Source: Lampris incognitus (Eukaryota > Chordata > Actinopteri > Lampriformes > Lampridae). From it: DNA of 64,000 bases. The DNA lies in assembly GCF_029633865.1 (NCBI RefSeq), contig NC_079214.1, positions 16,491,936 through 16,555,935 on the forward strand. The letters are read 5' to 3'. How positions within the stretch are numbered: position 1 is the stretch's first letter; each line of letters opens with the position of its first letter. The position numbers and the translations under genes were made by a program. The notes beneath the pieces are model-generated. The model was not told the origin of the DNA. It saw only the letters and a program-made list of their open reading frames with translations, and did not search any database. Of this stretch, positions 41,300-54,234 are shown one piece after another.

Positions 41300-42467
41300 T
41301 GTGTGTATTATTTGATGACCTCTGGCTTCTGTCCAATATGTAGATGTACATGGTTTCTTTTCAGCTCAGGTGGTAAAGCTCTTCATTTTAGAAATATCAT
41401 TCCCCTTGAAATGTGAAGCATCTTTAAAATGTCCAGAAAGTGAGTATAGATTTATGATTTCTTTCTTGCCCCTTTTATAGTATCCCGTTATTTTGTCAAC
41501 GGGACACTAGATTTGTGAAAAGATGAGCAGTTTCTGCCTTTTTTTTTAATTTTTTTTATTAGAATTGTGTGGAAGTTACCCCCTTTTCCAAATGTGACGT
41601 TTTTCTTTACTGATTTACTGGTGGCCAACAGGGTTGGATTAATTTATTTTTATTCTACAATGTCCAAGTGTCCAAAGGAATTGAATCGAGTGCAACTGGA
41701 CTTGGTATATATCCGTGAAGACGTTTCGCCTCTCATCCAACAGGCTTCATCAGTTCGTGCCTTTCTGACTAGACTAGCTTGGTCTAGTCAGAAAGGCACG
41801 AACTGATGAAGCCTGTTGGATGAGAGGCGAAACGTCTTCACGGATATATACCAAGTCCAGTTGCACTTGATTCAACTCCTTTGGATAACCATGACCTGGA
41901 TGAATGAGAACATTCACAGACAATGTCCAAGTGGTGCAATTGGCCTGGAAGTGTAATACCAGCTTTGACCTCCAGGTGTCGCAACAGTTTACTTCAGCAA
42001 AATTCAGGCAATGATTGAAAGGAGTTTTTAAACCAATTCACCGGCCTTAGTTTCCAATGTTTTCATTCAGATGTAATATAAAATACAGTGACGCAGATAA
42101 CAGAGCCAAAGCCCCTTTGATGGACTTTAGAGTTTGTTTGTTCACATTAATTTCTTTGCTCAAACGTCAGTCTTCCATTGGTTTCCACTGAAAATTCTAA
42201 ACTCGACTCATCTTAAAAGTTTATCCATGTTCTTTTCTCTTCCAGCCTCGGTTTGTAAAATAAGCCTCTCTTTTCCTGTTAATAGCTGGTAACAGCTGTG
42301 TAAAGACGGCATACTTTTTGTATAGCTTTGTGCTGACAGGTGAGAGTGATTGTTTGGCTGTGTGCTACCACCCGAAAGTAAGATTTTCCTTATTTTTTAG
42401 CTTTCTGTAGGCCTCAGTCACTTCCTGAAAGGAAGTTGAAACAAAAGCACACCAGTGTGAGAATATA
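41300..42467. other. Intergenic DNA after psmd14
   Basis: AT-rich, without a recognisable gene. Contains the palindrome at 41671-41885. Confidence 0.6.
41671..41885. mobile_element. 215-bp near-perfect palindrome
   Basis: TCCAAAGGAATTGAATCGAG...TCTAGTC is followed after a few bases by its reverse complement ending GATTCAACTCCTTTGGA. Only a few mismatches, all near the outer ends. It includes GAAGACGTTTCGCCTCTCAT on both arms. Confidence 0.93.
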
Positions 42468-43272
42468 CAGTGGATGTAAAAAGTCAACACACCCCTGTTA
42501 AAGTGGTTTTAGTGATGTGAAAATAATGAAACCAAGATAAATCGTGCCAGAATTTTTTCCACTTTTTTCTTTTTAATTGCAACTTATAAAACTAAAATGA
42601 AAAACGAAACATTTAGGTTAAACCACAAAATTTACAATAACCTAGTTGCATAATTCTGCACCCCCTTTTATATTTGGAGGTGTGGCAATGTACACAATTA
42701 AGCAGTCACATTCAAACTCATGTTAAATATTGGTTAGTGTGTCTTGATGCTCAATAATCCAGGTAAGAAGATCCAAGAAGGTTGAATCAGTTCATCTGGA
42801 TACAACGTTACTGGTATCTGTCAATAAACTGACTCAACCGTCTTTGATACTGGTTAGTAAACACCTGCCATCATTCAAGTGACTGATGAACCCCTAATAA
42901 AGGTCAGCTGTTCCTGTAGGATTTTCCTTACATCTTGGTTGTGTCCAACTGCCAAACCCATGGTCCACAAAGAGCTTACAAAGCATGAACGGGATCTCCT
43001 TGTTGAGAAGTATCGATCAGGAGAGGGGTACAAAAGAATTTCTAAGGCATTAGATATACCATGGGACACAGTGAAGACAATCATCAACAAAAGGAGAAAA
43101 TATGGCACAACAGTGATGTTACCAGGAATAGGACGTTCCTCCAAAATTGATTGAGAAGACAAGGAGAAAACTGGTCAGGGAGTCTGCCAAGAGGCCCGAG
43201 GCAACATTAGAGGAGCTGCAGGAATTTCTTTCTCCCAAGTCCTGGTTTCTCCCTACATGTTAAAACAATCCC

Positions 43273-43707
43273 GAGCTTCCAGGTAGGGTAGTGGTCCATT
43301 CCATTGCCTACCAACACGGGGATCGCTAGTTTGAATCCCCATGTTACCTCTGGCTTGGTTGGGCGTCCCTACAGAGACACAATTGGCCGTGTCTGCGGGT
43401 GAGAATCCAAATGAGGGTATGTGTCCTGGTCGTTGCACTAGCGCCTCCTCTGGTTGGTCGGGGCGCCTGTTCGGGGGGGGGGGGAATAGCGTGATCCTCT
43501 CACGCGCTATGCCCCCCTGGCGAAACTCCTCACTGTCAGGTGAAAAGAAGCGGCTGGCGACTCCACATGTATCGGAGGAGGCATATGGTAGTCGGTCTGC
43601 AGCCCTCCCCGGATCGACAGAGGGGGTGGAGCAGCAACCGGGACAGCTCAGAAGAGTGGGGTAATTGGCCGGATACAATTGGGGAGAAAAAAAAAGAGGA
43701 GGGGGGG
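43273..43707 (+). repeat. SINE family A inside the old Tc1
   Basis: Head with GATCGCTAGTTTGAATCCCC, body blocks as in other copies, tail ATTGGGGAGAAAAAAAAAG. Flanked by ATCCC at 43268-43272 and 43708-43712. Confidence 0.8.
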
Positions 43708-43891
43708 ATCCCATATTCTTCATATGTCTGGGCTGTAGGTGGCGAGACGGAAGCCTTTTCACATGAAAAAGATCCAAGCCTGGCTAAATTTTGCAAAAAC
43801 ATACATCCAGTCTACCAAAGCCATGTGGAAAAATGTGTTAGGATCTGATGAGACACAGGTTGGAACTTTTTGGCCAAAATTCCAAAAGATA

Positions 43892-45088
43892 CACTACCGT
43901 TCAAAAGTTTGGGATCACCCAAACAATTTCGTGTTTTCCATGAAAAGTCACACTTATTCACCACCATATGTTGTGAAATGAATAGAAAATAGAGTCAAGA
44001 CATTGACAAGGTTAGAAATAATGATTTGTATTTGAAATAAGATTTTTTTTACATCAAACTTTGCTTTCGTCAAAGAATCCTCCATTTGCAGCAATTACAG
44101 CATTGCAGACCTTTGGCATTCTAGCTGTTAATTTGTTGAGGTAATCTGGAGAAATTGCACCCCACGCTTCCAGAAGCAGCTCCCACAAGTTGGATTGGTT
44201 GGATGGGCACTTCTTTGAGCAGATTGAATTTCTGGAGCATCACATTTGTGGGGTCAATTAAACGCTCAAAATGGCCAGAAAAAGAGAACTTTCATCTGAA
44301 ACTCGACAGTCTATTCTTGTTCTTAGAAATGAAGGCTATTCCATGAGAGAAATTGCTAAGAAATTGAAGATTTCCTACACCGGTGTGTACTACTCCCTTC
44401 AGAGGACAGCACAAACAGGCTCTAACAGGTACTATTTAATGAAGATGCCAGTTGGGGACCTGTGAGGCCTCTGTTTCTCAAACTAGAGACTCTAATGTAC
44501 TTATCTTCTTGCTCAGTTGTGCAACGCGGCCTCCCACTTCTTTTTCTACTCTGGTTAGAGCCTGTTTGTGCTGTCCTCTGAAGGGAGTAGTACACACCGG
44601 TGTAGGAAATCTTCAATTTCTTAGCAATTTCTCGCATGGAATAGCTTTCATTTCTAAGAACAAGAATAGACTGTCGAGTTTCAGATGAAAGTTCTCTTTT
44701 TCTGGCCATTTTGAGCGTTTAATTGACCCCACAAATGTGATGCTCCAGAAACTCAATCTGCTCAAAGAAGTGCCCATCCAACCAATCCAACTTGTGGGAG
44801 CTGCTTCTGGAAGCGTGGGGTGCAATTTCTCCAGATTACCTCAACAAATTAACAGCTAGAATGCCAAAGGTCTGCAATGCTGTAATTGCTGCAAATGGAG
44901 GATTCTTTGACGAAAGCAAAGTTTGATGTAAAAAAAATCTTATTTCAAATACAAATCATTATTTCTAACCTTGTCAATGTCTTGACTCTATTTTCTATTC
45001 ATTTCACAACATATGGTGGTGAATAAGTGTGACTTTTCATGGAAAACACAAAATTGTTTGGGTGATCCCAAACTTTTGAACGGTAGTG
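43892..45088. mobile_element. Head-to-head palindromic Tc1 element
   Basis: TA duplications at 43890-43891 and 45089-45090. Two inverted arms of 535 bp (43892-44426 and 44554-45088) match at nearly every base around a 127-bp spacer. Each arm is the 5' half of a Tc1 element: terminal repeat CACTACCGTTCAAAAGTTTG and transposase start MARKRELSSETRQSILVLRN, once on each strand. No catalytic half exists, so it is non-autonomous. Confidence 0.92.
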
Positions 45089-45763
45089 TATATTTGGCTC
45101 AAAAACAACACCGCCCATCACCAGAAGAGCACCATACCCATAGTGAAGCATGGTGGTGGCGACATCATGCTTCGGGGTTGCTTTTCTGCAGACTGAACTG
45201 GAGCCTTATTCAAGGTGGAGGGAATCATCAGTAGCTCCAAATACCAGTCGATCTTGGTGCAAAACCTTCAGGCGCCTGCAAGAAAGCTGAAGAAGAATTT
45301 CACCTTTCAGCACGCCAACGACCCAAAGCATACACCCAAACCGGCAAAGGAATGGCTTCACCAGGAGAAGATCAACGCTTTGGAAAGGCCCAGCCAGAGC
45401 CCAGACCTGAATCCAATAGAAGATCTGTGGGGTGACCTGAAGAGGGCTGTGCACAGGGGGGGCCCTCGCAATCTGATGAATCTAGAATGGTTTTACAAGG
45501 AAGAGTGGGTGGAGAACATATGTGCCAAGCTGAAAGACTCTCAGCCAAATAGACCAAGTGCTGTAATAAAATCAAAAGATGCTTAAACAAAGTATTAGTT
45601 TAGGGGTGTGCACACTCGTGCAACCAGCTAATTATATTTTTAATTTTTTCCCCTAAAATATGTCTTTTTATGTATCTTTATGAGTCGCAATTTCATTTTT
45701 TTAACATAACAAAAAACCTGCAATTTTAACAGGGGTGTGTAGACTTTTTATAGCCACTATGTA

Positions 45764-46073
45764 AATATATCTATGTAGGTTGGCTCAAAATGTATGTGAG
45801 GACTCAATTCAGCCAACAGACAGTTGATCTTGAGCTTGTGGTGACCCGGGATCTGCACCATTTGTAATGTTTAATAGACAGATGTCAAATATTAGGTCAT
45901 CGAAAGTAAGGAAACAAAAACAGCGATTAAGCTATTTCCAATGAGCAAGGCAACTCCCCCGCATTCTGAGGAAAAAGACAGCTCCTTGCTGTTTATTACT
46001 TCAGCCAGACTTGACCCAAGTCTGGCTGAAGTAATAAACTCTTCACGAGGGTCCTGTGTGGTGAAGATAGTCC
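45764..46073. other. Intergenic DNA with a hairpin
   Basis: No gene. A perfect hairpin lies at 45991-46039. Confidence 0.6.
45991..46039. repeat. Perfect 23-bp hairpin with 3-base loop
   Basis: GTTTATTACTTCAGCCAGAC... folds onto its exact complement around the loop ACC. It has the same form as the hairpin at 30113-30169 but an unrelated sequence. Confidence 0.95.
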
Positions 46074-46201
46074 ATCCATCCATCCTTTATCTGAGCCGCT
46101 TATCCTGCTCTCAGGGTGGTGGGGATGCTGGAGCCTATCCCAGCAGTCGTTGGGTGGCAGGCGGGGAGACAGCTTGGACAGACCGCCAGGCCATGACAGG
46201 G

Positions 46202-46233
<32 letters not shown>

Positions 46234-46433
46234 TTCATACCTAGGGACAATTTAGTATGGCCGATTCACCTGATCTACTGTGGGAGGAAACCGGAGCCCC
46301 CTGGAGGAAACCCATGCAGACACGAGGAGAACATGCAAACTCCACACACAGGACGACCCGGGACGACCCATCAAGGTTGGCTCGAACCCAGGACCTTCTT
46401 GCTGTGAGGCGACCGCGCTAACCACTGCCGCCC
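46074..46433 (-). repeat. SINE family B
   Basis: Tail CATCCATCC, core CTGTGGGAGGAAACCGGAGC, tRNA-like head ending CGCGCTAACCACTGCCGCC. Imperfect flanks of the GAGATAGTG type. A deletion removed TGTCTTTGGA from the core. Confidence 0.75.
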
Positions 46434-46798
46434 TGGTGGAGATAGTGTTGCGTGACATTCTTCTGTCATTGGAGGAGTCACATGGCAAGTTTACGCCTTA
46501 AAATATGCGTCCTGTGATGTGTGTGGGTGCGCGCGCGCGCGCGTGTTTGTGTCCCATATCTGACAGATATTCGGGCGAATCAACGTGGATCTGCACAGGG
46601 GGCGCCATACAAACGATGCATCTGACAAACCCCTCGGATAGTCGTTCTCGCGCCGATTCTCGTCCGAGAGCAGTTATCGCAGAAACATTCGCGGAGCATC
46701 AGCTTGCTGATGACCTTATCCCATGGCCTCTTGTTTGGGGGGGGGGGGGGAGTCGTGCTCTCATCGCTGGCCCCGCGCCTTGAAAAATCCATTAAAAC

Positions 46799-47191
46799 AT
46801 GGCGAAAGAGGGCCTCTATAATGTGTTTACAGGATTTCAGATACCAGCGATATCGCTGTTACTGGAGCTACAACGTGCGGCATGTGGTCTTTCTCCGGCC
46901 TGTCCAACATACATATACCGACTAGACAGTGTTGAAACAGACTTGGTGCCTGGCCAAAGATCTCCGTTGTGGTTACGTCATTTTTGGGCCAGGGACAGAA
47001 CCTTTGCAACCCACAAAGGAAGCGAATGGTCTTTCTCTTCTAGGCGTGTTGCAGCAACAGCGGAAGATTTGAACTGTGACGTAATACCCCTCCTTAAGGC
47101 TGTCCGTCAAAGTCGTAGAGAACATTTTAACAGGTGTTATAAGGAGCCACTGGGAACAGTTTCTCCAAGTATAACTAACCATGTTGAGTGA
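46799..47191 (+). CDS. Unrecognised 130-codon ORF
   Basis: ATGGCGAAAGAGGGCCTC opens an uninterrupted frame of 130 codons with mixed amino-acid composition, ending TNHVE and TGA. It lies in non-repetitive DNA between a CpG-bearing stretch (46500-46790) and a SINE. I recognise no domain, signal peptide or membrane segment. It could be a single-exon lineage gene, a piece of a transposon gene, or chance. Confidence 0.25.
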   Translation: MAKEGLYNVFTGFQIPAISLLLELQRAACGLSPACPTYIYRLDSVETDLVPGQRSPLWLRHFWARDRTFATHKGSEWSFSSRRVAATAEDLNCDVIPLLKAVRQSRREHFNRCYKEPLGTVSPSITNHVE

Positions 47192-47211
47192 GAGTAGAAA
47201 GAAAATGCTAG

Positions 47212-47640
47212 GGGCGTCCGGGTAGCGGTCTATTCTGTTGCCTACCAACACGGGGATCGCCGGTTCGAATCCCCGTGTTACTTCCGGCTTGGTCGGGCGT
47301 ACCTACAGACACCATTGGCCGTCTCTGCGGGTGGGAAGCCGGATGTGGGTATGTGTCCTGGTCGTTGCACTAGCGCCTCCTATGGTCAGTTGGGGCGCTT
47401 GTCCGGGGGGGGGGGGACAAGTGTGATCCCCCACGCGCCACGCCCCCCTGGTGAAACTCCTCACTGTCAGGTGAAAAGAAGCGGCTGGCGACTCCACTGT
47501 ATCGGAGGAGGCCTGTGGTGGTCTGCAGCCCTCCCCAGATCAGCAGAGAGGGGTGGGGCAGCGACCGGGACAGCTCAGGAGAGTGGGGTAATTGGCCGGG
47601 TACAATTGGAGAGAAAAGGGGAGAAAATTCCAAAACAAAA
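47212..47640 (+). repeat. SINE family A, best preserved copy
   Basis: Flanked by the exact 13-bp duplication AAAGAAAATGCTA (47199-47211 and 47641-47653). Reads from GGGGCGTCCGGGTAGCGG through CGGTTCGAATCCCCGTG to an A-rich tail, so it defines the family's length (about 430 bp) and direction. Confidence 0.92.
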
Positions 47641-47712
47641 AAAGAAAATGCTAATGACAATATTGACTCAATTAAGAACAAAAAAGCTTTTCCAAAACAT
47701 TCCCATGAAGTC

Positions 47713-47812
<100 letters not shown>

Positions 47813-48070
47813 TTTTGAGATCAGGGAGTTGTGTAAGTCCAAGAGCTGAAAAGGGGACGGATTAAATATAGATTTTGTGTGTTTGTGTTCACACGCACAG
47901 TCTAATGTGTGTTTAAATTTATGTGTGCATGTGTAACTTCCAACATGTGTGGGTCTGGGGGGGCTGGACCGAGACATTGTGATACTGCCTGGCTGGAACC
48001 TTGGAGACCTTTGCAGACATGGCCTGTCCTGGCAAAAATGTTAGATGTCTCATGCAGATTACTAAGTCAG

Positions 48071-48072
<2 letters not shown>

Positions 48073-48154
<82 letters not shown>
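48073..48154. repeat. (GT)n microsatellite
   Basis: A pure GT run 265 bp after the previous one; ORFs across either are artefacts. Confidence 0.97.
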
Positions 48155-48155
<1 letters not shown>

Positions 48156-48254
48156 ACATAAAACTCCCTCACAGCAGGAGGGTATGGGACAATGACTCAC
48201 ACAATGCTATCAGCACATTTTAATATAACACAAGGCAGCATGAGTCCCAACATG

Positions 48255-48258
<4 letters not shown>

Positions 48259-48318
<60 letters not shown>
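48259..48318. repeat. (CT)n microsatellite
   Basis: About 30 CT units, followed at 48402-48438 by a (CA)n run. Confidence 0.95.
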
Positions 48319-48320
<2 letters not shown>

Positions 48321-48396
48321 TTTTCTCCGCCCCTTGAAAACCTCGAATAAGTGTATATTAGTGCAACTGAGTTTCGTTTGAGGTTTTACTGTTGTG

Positions 48397-48439
<43 letters not shown>

Positions 48440-48819
48440 CCCCACAGAGTTTTCCTCTGTAATCATCTGGATCAGATTCACTAGGGCCGGGCAGAGGGAT
48501 GTGTACTTGGCTGTAGCTTTACACCACACCAAGCTGCACTGGCAACTGCCGAGGATCTCTTCTCGTTCGAGCTCATCTGTTTGGGAGGGATCTGCCATGT
48601 GAGGGGAGCTGGGAGGACAAATCAATGAGCAGAACAGTCCTTTGTCTCTTGAGACTGAGGAAAAGGCACGTGGGATGCCTTTGTTTTCCCCGGGGTCACT
48701 TTAATAAGGAGGAGGAGGAGAAGAGATACGAGGGCGGAGGAGAGATGGAAGACAATAACAGTTTGATGCCCGTGGGATCAAATCTTGTGTGTCCAATCTT
48801 TCTATCCCCGTTAGGATAG

Positions 48820-49300
48820 AAAAACCGGAAACCACCTACCTTGTGGGGACATCATATGGGTCCTCATGAGGGAAAGGGTCTATCTTAGGGTTAGGACTTG
48901 GGTTTAGGGTTAAGGTTAGGCATGTGGTTATGATGGTTAAGGTTAGGGTTAGGGTTAAGGGCCGGGGAATGAATGTAGTCAATGAGGGGTCCCCACAAGT
49001 ATAGGGTGACGTGTGTGTGTGTGTGTGTGTGTGTTTACCAGGTTTTTCTATCCTAATGGGGGCCAAATGTACCCAGTAGGATAGAAAAACCTGAAACCAC
49101 CTACCTGGTGGGGACATTTTATGGGTCCCCATGAGGAAAGGGTCTATTTTAGAGGGTCTATATTAGAGTTAGGACTTGGTTTTAAGGTTAAGGTTAGAAT
49201 TAGGATTAGGTTAAGGTTAGGGTAATGGATATGGTTAGACATGTAGTTATGATGGTTAAGGTTAAGGGCTACGGGAAATGTAACCCTTAACACCCTTAAC
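48820..49300. repeat. Repeat E: two copies with TTAGGG-like stretches
   Basis: Two related units share GGATAGAAAAACC.GAAACCAC, GTGGGGACAT and GGGTC.(C/T)CATGAGG, then degenerate GGTTAGGGTTAGGG runs (48890-48960, 49165-49265). The second unit is continued at 50150-50190 after an insertion of repeat D. Confidence 0.7.
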
Positions 49301-49302
49301 AT

Positions 49303-50150
49303 CTTCCGCTTCCGGTGTGGGAAGATGGCGGCGCGAATTCCCGTTTGCGGGGGCCTCACCCAGTACCGTCCATGCAGTGTCTTTGTCCACGTCTGTGTCA
49401 AAGTCTGTCTTCGTTTGATGGCTGGGAGAGTGGCGCTGGATCGGCTGGGAGAGCCTGGTCTGCTGCGTCCTGTGGGCCCACGGACCACGGTCCTGACCGG
49501 AGCTGCACCCGAAGAGGAAACGCCGAGGGCGGCCTGACAGGAGGCGGAAGCGCGGCAGGCTAAGCTAACTGCTAGCCCATGCAGACCGGCAGTCATCCTG
49601 GCTGGCGTTCCTTCTCCTGGACAGGGATTTCCCCCCCCCCCCTTGTTTTTGTATACATGTGCTAGTTTGGATATGTGTGTTCTTGTAGTTCTTTTAGTTT
49701 TATGATGTGTTTTTGTTTTCTCCCCCCCCCCCAGTGGTACTTGGTCAATTATCCCACATTTCCGATCGCTGCTCCACCCCCTCTGCCGATCCGGGGAGAG
49801 CTGCAGACTACCACATGTCTCCTCCGAGACATGCGGAGTCGCCAGCCGCTTCTTTTCCCCTGAGTTTCACCAGGGGGATGCAGCGCGTGGGAGGATCACG
49901 CTATTCCCCCCTCCCCCCCGAGCAGGAGCCCCGGCCGACCAGAGGAGGCGCTAGCGCAGCGACCAAGACACATACCCACATCCGGCTTCCCACCCGTAGA
50001 CACGGCCAACTGCGTCTGTAGGGACGCCCGACCAAACCGGAGGTAACACGTGGATTCGAACCGGAGGTCCCCGTGTTATTAGGCAACGGAATAGACCGCC
50101 ACGCTACCCGGACCCGGACGCCCCCTGATTCTGATTTCTGATTTTGGTGA
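49303..50150 (+). repeat. Repeat D copy, split by a SINE
   Basis: Starts CTTCCGCTTCCGGTGTGGGA, carries one 5' monomer and part of the GTTAGTTTGGATATGTGTG tail region. A SINE A insertion follows (about 49727-50126), then the (TTCTGAT)n end at 50127-50145. Confidence 0.72.
49727..50126 (-). repeat. SINE family A inside repeat D
   Basis: Minus orientation, full set of body blocks, tRNA-like head at the high end (GATTCGAACCGGAGG on this strand). Confidence 0.8.
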
Positions 50151-50245
50151 ATGTAGTCCTCATATGGGTCCCCACAAGTATAGAAAAAAACCAAATACGT
50201 GTCTATTTACACGCACTCGCATCCCTACAAAACCTTGCTTGTGTT

Positions 50246-50249
<4 letters not shown>

Positions 50250-50313
<64 letters not shown>

Positions 50314-50326
50314 ACACACACACAAA
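50250..50326. repeat. (CA)n microsatellite
   Basis: About 38 CA units with a single TA break. Confidence 0.96.
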
Positions 50327-50329
50327 GCA

Positions 50330-53010
<2,681 letters not shown>

Positions 53011-53012
53011 TA

Positions 53013-54232
53013 CACTCACTGGCCACTTTATTAGGTACACCTTGCTAGTACCGGGTTGGACCCCCTTTTGCCTTCAGAACTGCCTTAATCCTTCGTGGCA
53101 TAGATTCAACAAGGTACTGGAAACATTCCTCAGAGAGTTTGGTCCATATTGACATGATAGCATCACGCAGTTGCTGCAGATTTGTCGGCTGCACATCCAT
53201 GATGCGAATCTCCCGGTCCACCGCATCCCAAAGGTGCTCTATTGGATTGAGATCTGGTGACTGTGGAGGCCATTTGAGTACAGTGAACTCAATGTCATGT
53301 TCAAGAAACCAGTCTGAGATGATTCGAGCTTTATGACATGGCGCGTTATCCTGCTGGAAGTAGCCATCAGAAGATGGGAACACTGTGGTCATAAAGGGAT
53401 GGACATGGTCAGCAACAATACTCAGGTAGGCTGTGGCGTTGACACGATGCTCAATTGGTACTAAGGGGCCCAAAGTGTGCCAAGAAAATATCCCCCACAC
53501 CATTACACCACCACCACCACCCTGAACCGTTGATACAAGGCAGGATGGAGCCATGCTTTCATGTTGTTGACGCCAAATTCTGACCCTACCATCCGAATGT
53601 CGCAGCAGAAATCGAGACTCATCAGACCAGGCAACGTTTTTCCAATCTTCTATTGTCCAATTTTGGTGAGCCTGTGCGAATTGTAGCCTCAGTTTCCTGG
53701 TCTTAGCTAACAGGAGTGGCACCCGGTGTGGTCTTCTGCTGCTGTAGCCCATCTGCCTCAAGGTTCGACGTGTTGTGCGTTCAGAGATGCTCTTCTGCAT
53801 ACCTCGGTTGTAATGAGTGGTTATTTGAGTTACTGTTGCCTTTCTATCAGCTCGAACCAGTCTGGCCATTCTCCTCTGACCTCTGGCATCAACAAGGCAT
53901 TTTCGCCCACAGAACTGCCGCTCACTGGATATTTTCTCTTTTTCGGACCATTCTCTGTAAACCCTAGAGATGGTTGTGCGTGAAAATCCCACTAGATCAG
54001 CAGTTTCTGAAATACTCAGACCAGCCCGTCTGGCACCAACAACCATGCCACGTTCAAAGTCACTTAAATCACCTTTCTTCCCCATTCTGATGCTCGGTTT
54101 GAACTGCAGCAGATCGTCTTGACCATGTCTACATGGCTAAATGCATTGAGTTGCTGCCATGTGATTGGCTGATTAGAAATTTGCGTTAACGAGCAGTTGG
54201 ACAGGTGTGCCTAATAAAGTGGCCGGTGAGTG
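53013..54232 (-). mobile_element. Complete Tc1/mariner transposon
   Basis: Flanked by TA at 53011-53012 and 54233-54234. Terminal inverted repeats start CACTCAC(T/C)GGCCACTTTA and match at 28 of 30 positions. The 1,220-bp body is almost filled by one open transposase frame, so the element has everything needed for autonomous transposition as far as sequence shows. Confidence 0.95.
53045..54085 (-). CDS. Tc1-family transposase, uninterrupted
   Basis: 346 residues. The N-terminal paired-like helix-turn-helix (residues about 1-110) has [20 protein letters not shown] and a second HTH near [16 protein letters not shown]. The DDE catalytic core has D in AWSDESRF, D in [12 protein letters not shown], and E in [12 protein letters not shown] 34 residues later, i.e. 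the DD34E pattern of Tc1. A PIEHLWD block and [19 protein letters not shown] end are also typical. Length equals that of known active Tc1-type enzymes. It cuts and pastes the element at TA sites. The stop codon lies only a few bases from the inner end of the left inverted repeat. Confidence 0.95.
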   Translation of the reverse strand: MGKKGDLSDFERGMVVGARRAGLSISETADLVGFSRTTISRVYREWSEKEKISSERQFCGRKCLVDARGQRRMARLVRADRKATVTQITTHYNRGMQKSISERTTRRTLRQMGYSSRRPHRVPLLLAKTRKLRLQFAQAHQNWTIEDWKNVAWSDESRFLLRHSDGRVRIWRQQHESMAPSCLVSTVQGGGGGVMVWGIFSWHTLGPLVPIEHRVNATAYLSIVADHVHPFMTTVFPSSDGYFQQDNAPCHKARIISDWFLEHDIEFTVLKWPPQSPDLNPIEHLWDAVDREIRIMDVQPTNLQQLRDAIMSIWTKLSEECFQYLVESMPRRIKAVLKAKGGPTRY

Positions 54233-54234
54233 TA

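Larger units (their letters stand above)
42961..45586 (+). pseudogene. Tc1 transposase pseudogene
   Basis: A DDE-type transposase of the Tc1 family, recognised from its HTH region and the PDLNPIEDLWG catalytic-glutamate block. Frameshifts and two insertions make it non-functional. The insertions fall inside former coding sequence. Confidence 0.85.
42468..45761 (+). mobile_element. Old Tc1/mariner transposon, broken and twice invaded
   Basis: TA target bases at 42466-42467 and 45762-45763. The inverted ends share AAAAAGTC.ACACACCCCTG. Transposase remnants in order: paired-like N-terminus at 42961-43155 (HKELTKHERDLLVEKYRSG), FAKTYIQSTKAMWKNVLGSD near 43785-43855, and LQAPARKLKKNF to PDLNPIEDLWGDLKRAVHRG at 45260-45460. 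A SINE (43273-43707) and a palindromic Tc1 (43892-45088) interrupt it. Confidence 0.88.

Noticed and set aside
48880-49270. Interstitial telomere or chromosome-fusion point
   Set aside because: The TTAGGG-like runs are short, degenerate and part of a repeated unit that contains other sequence.
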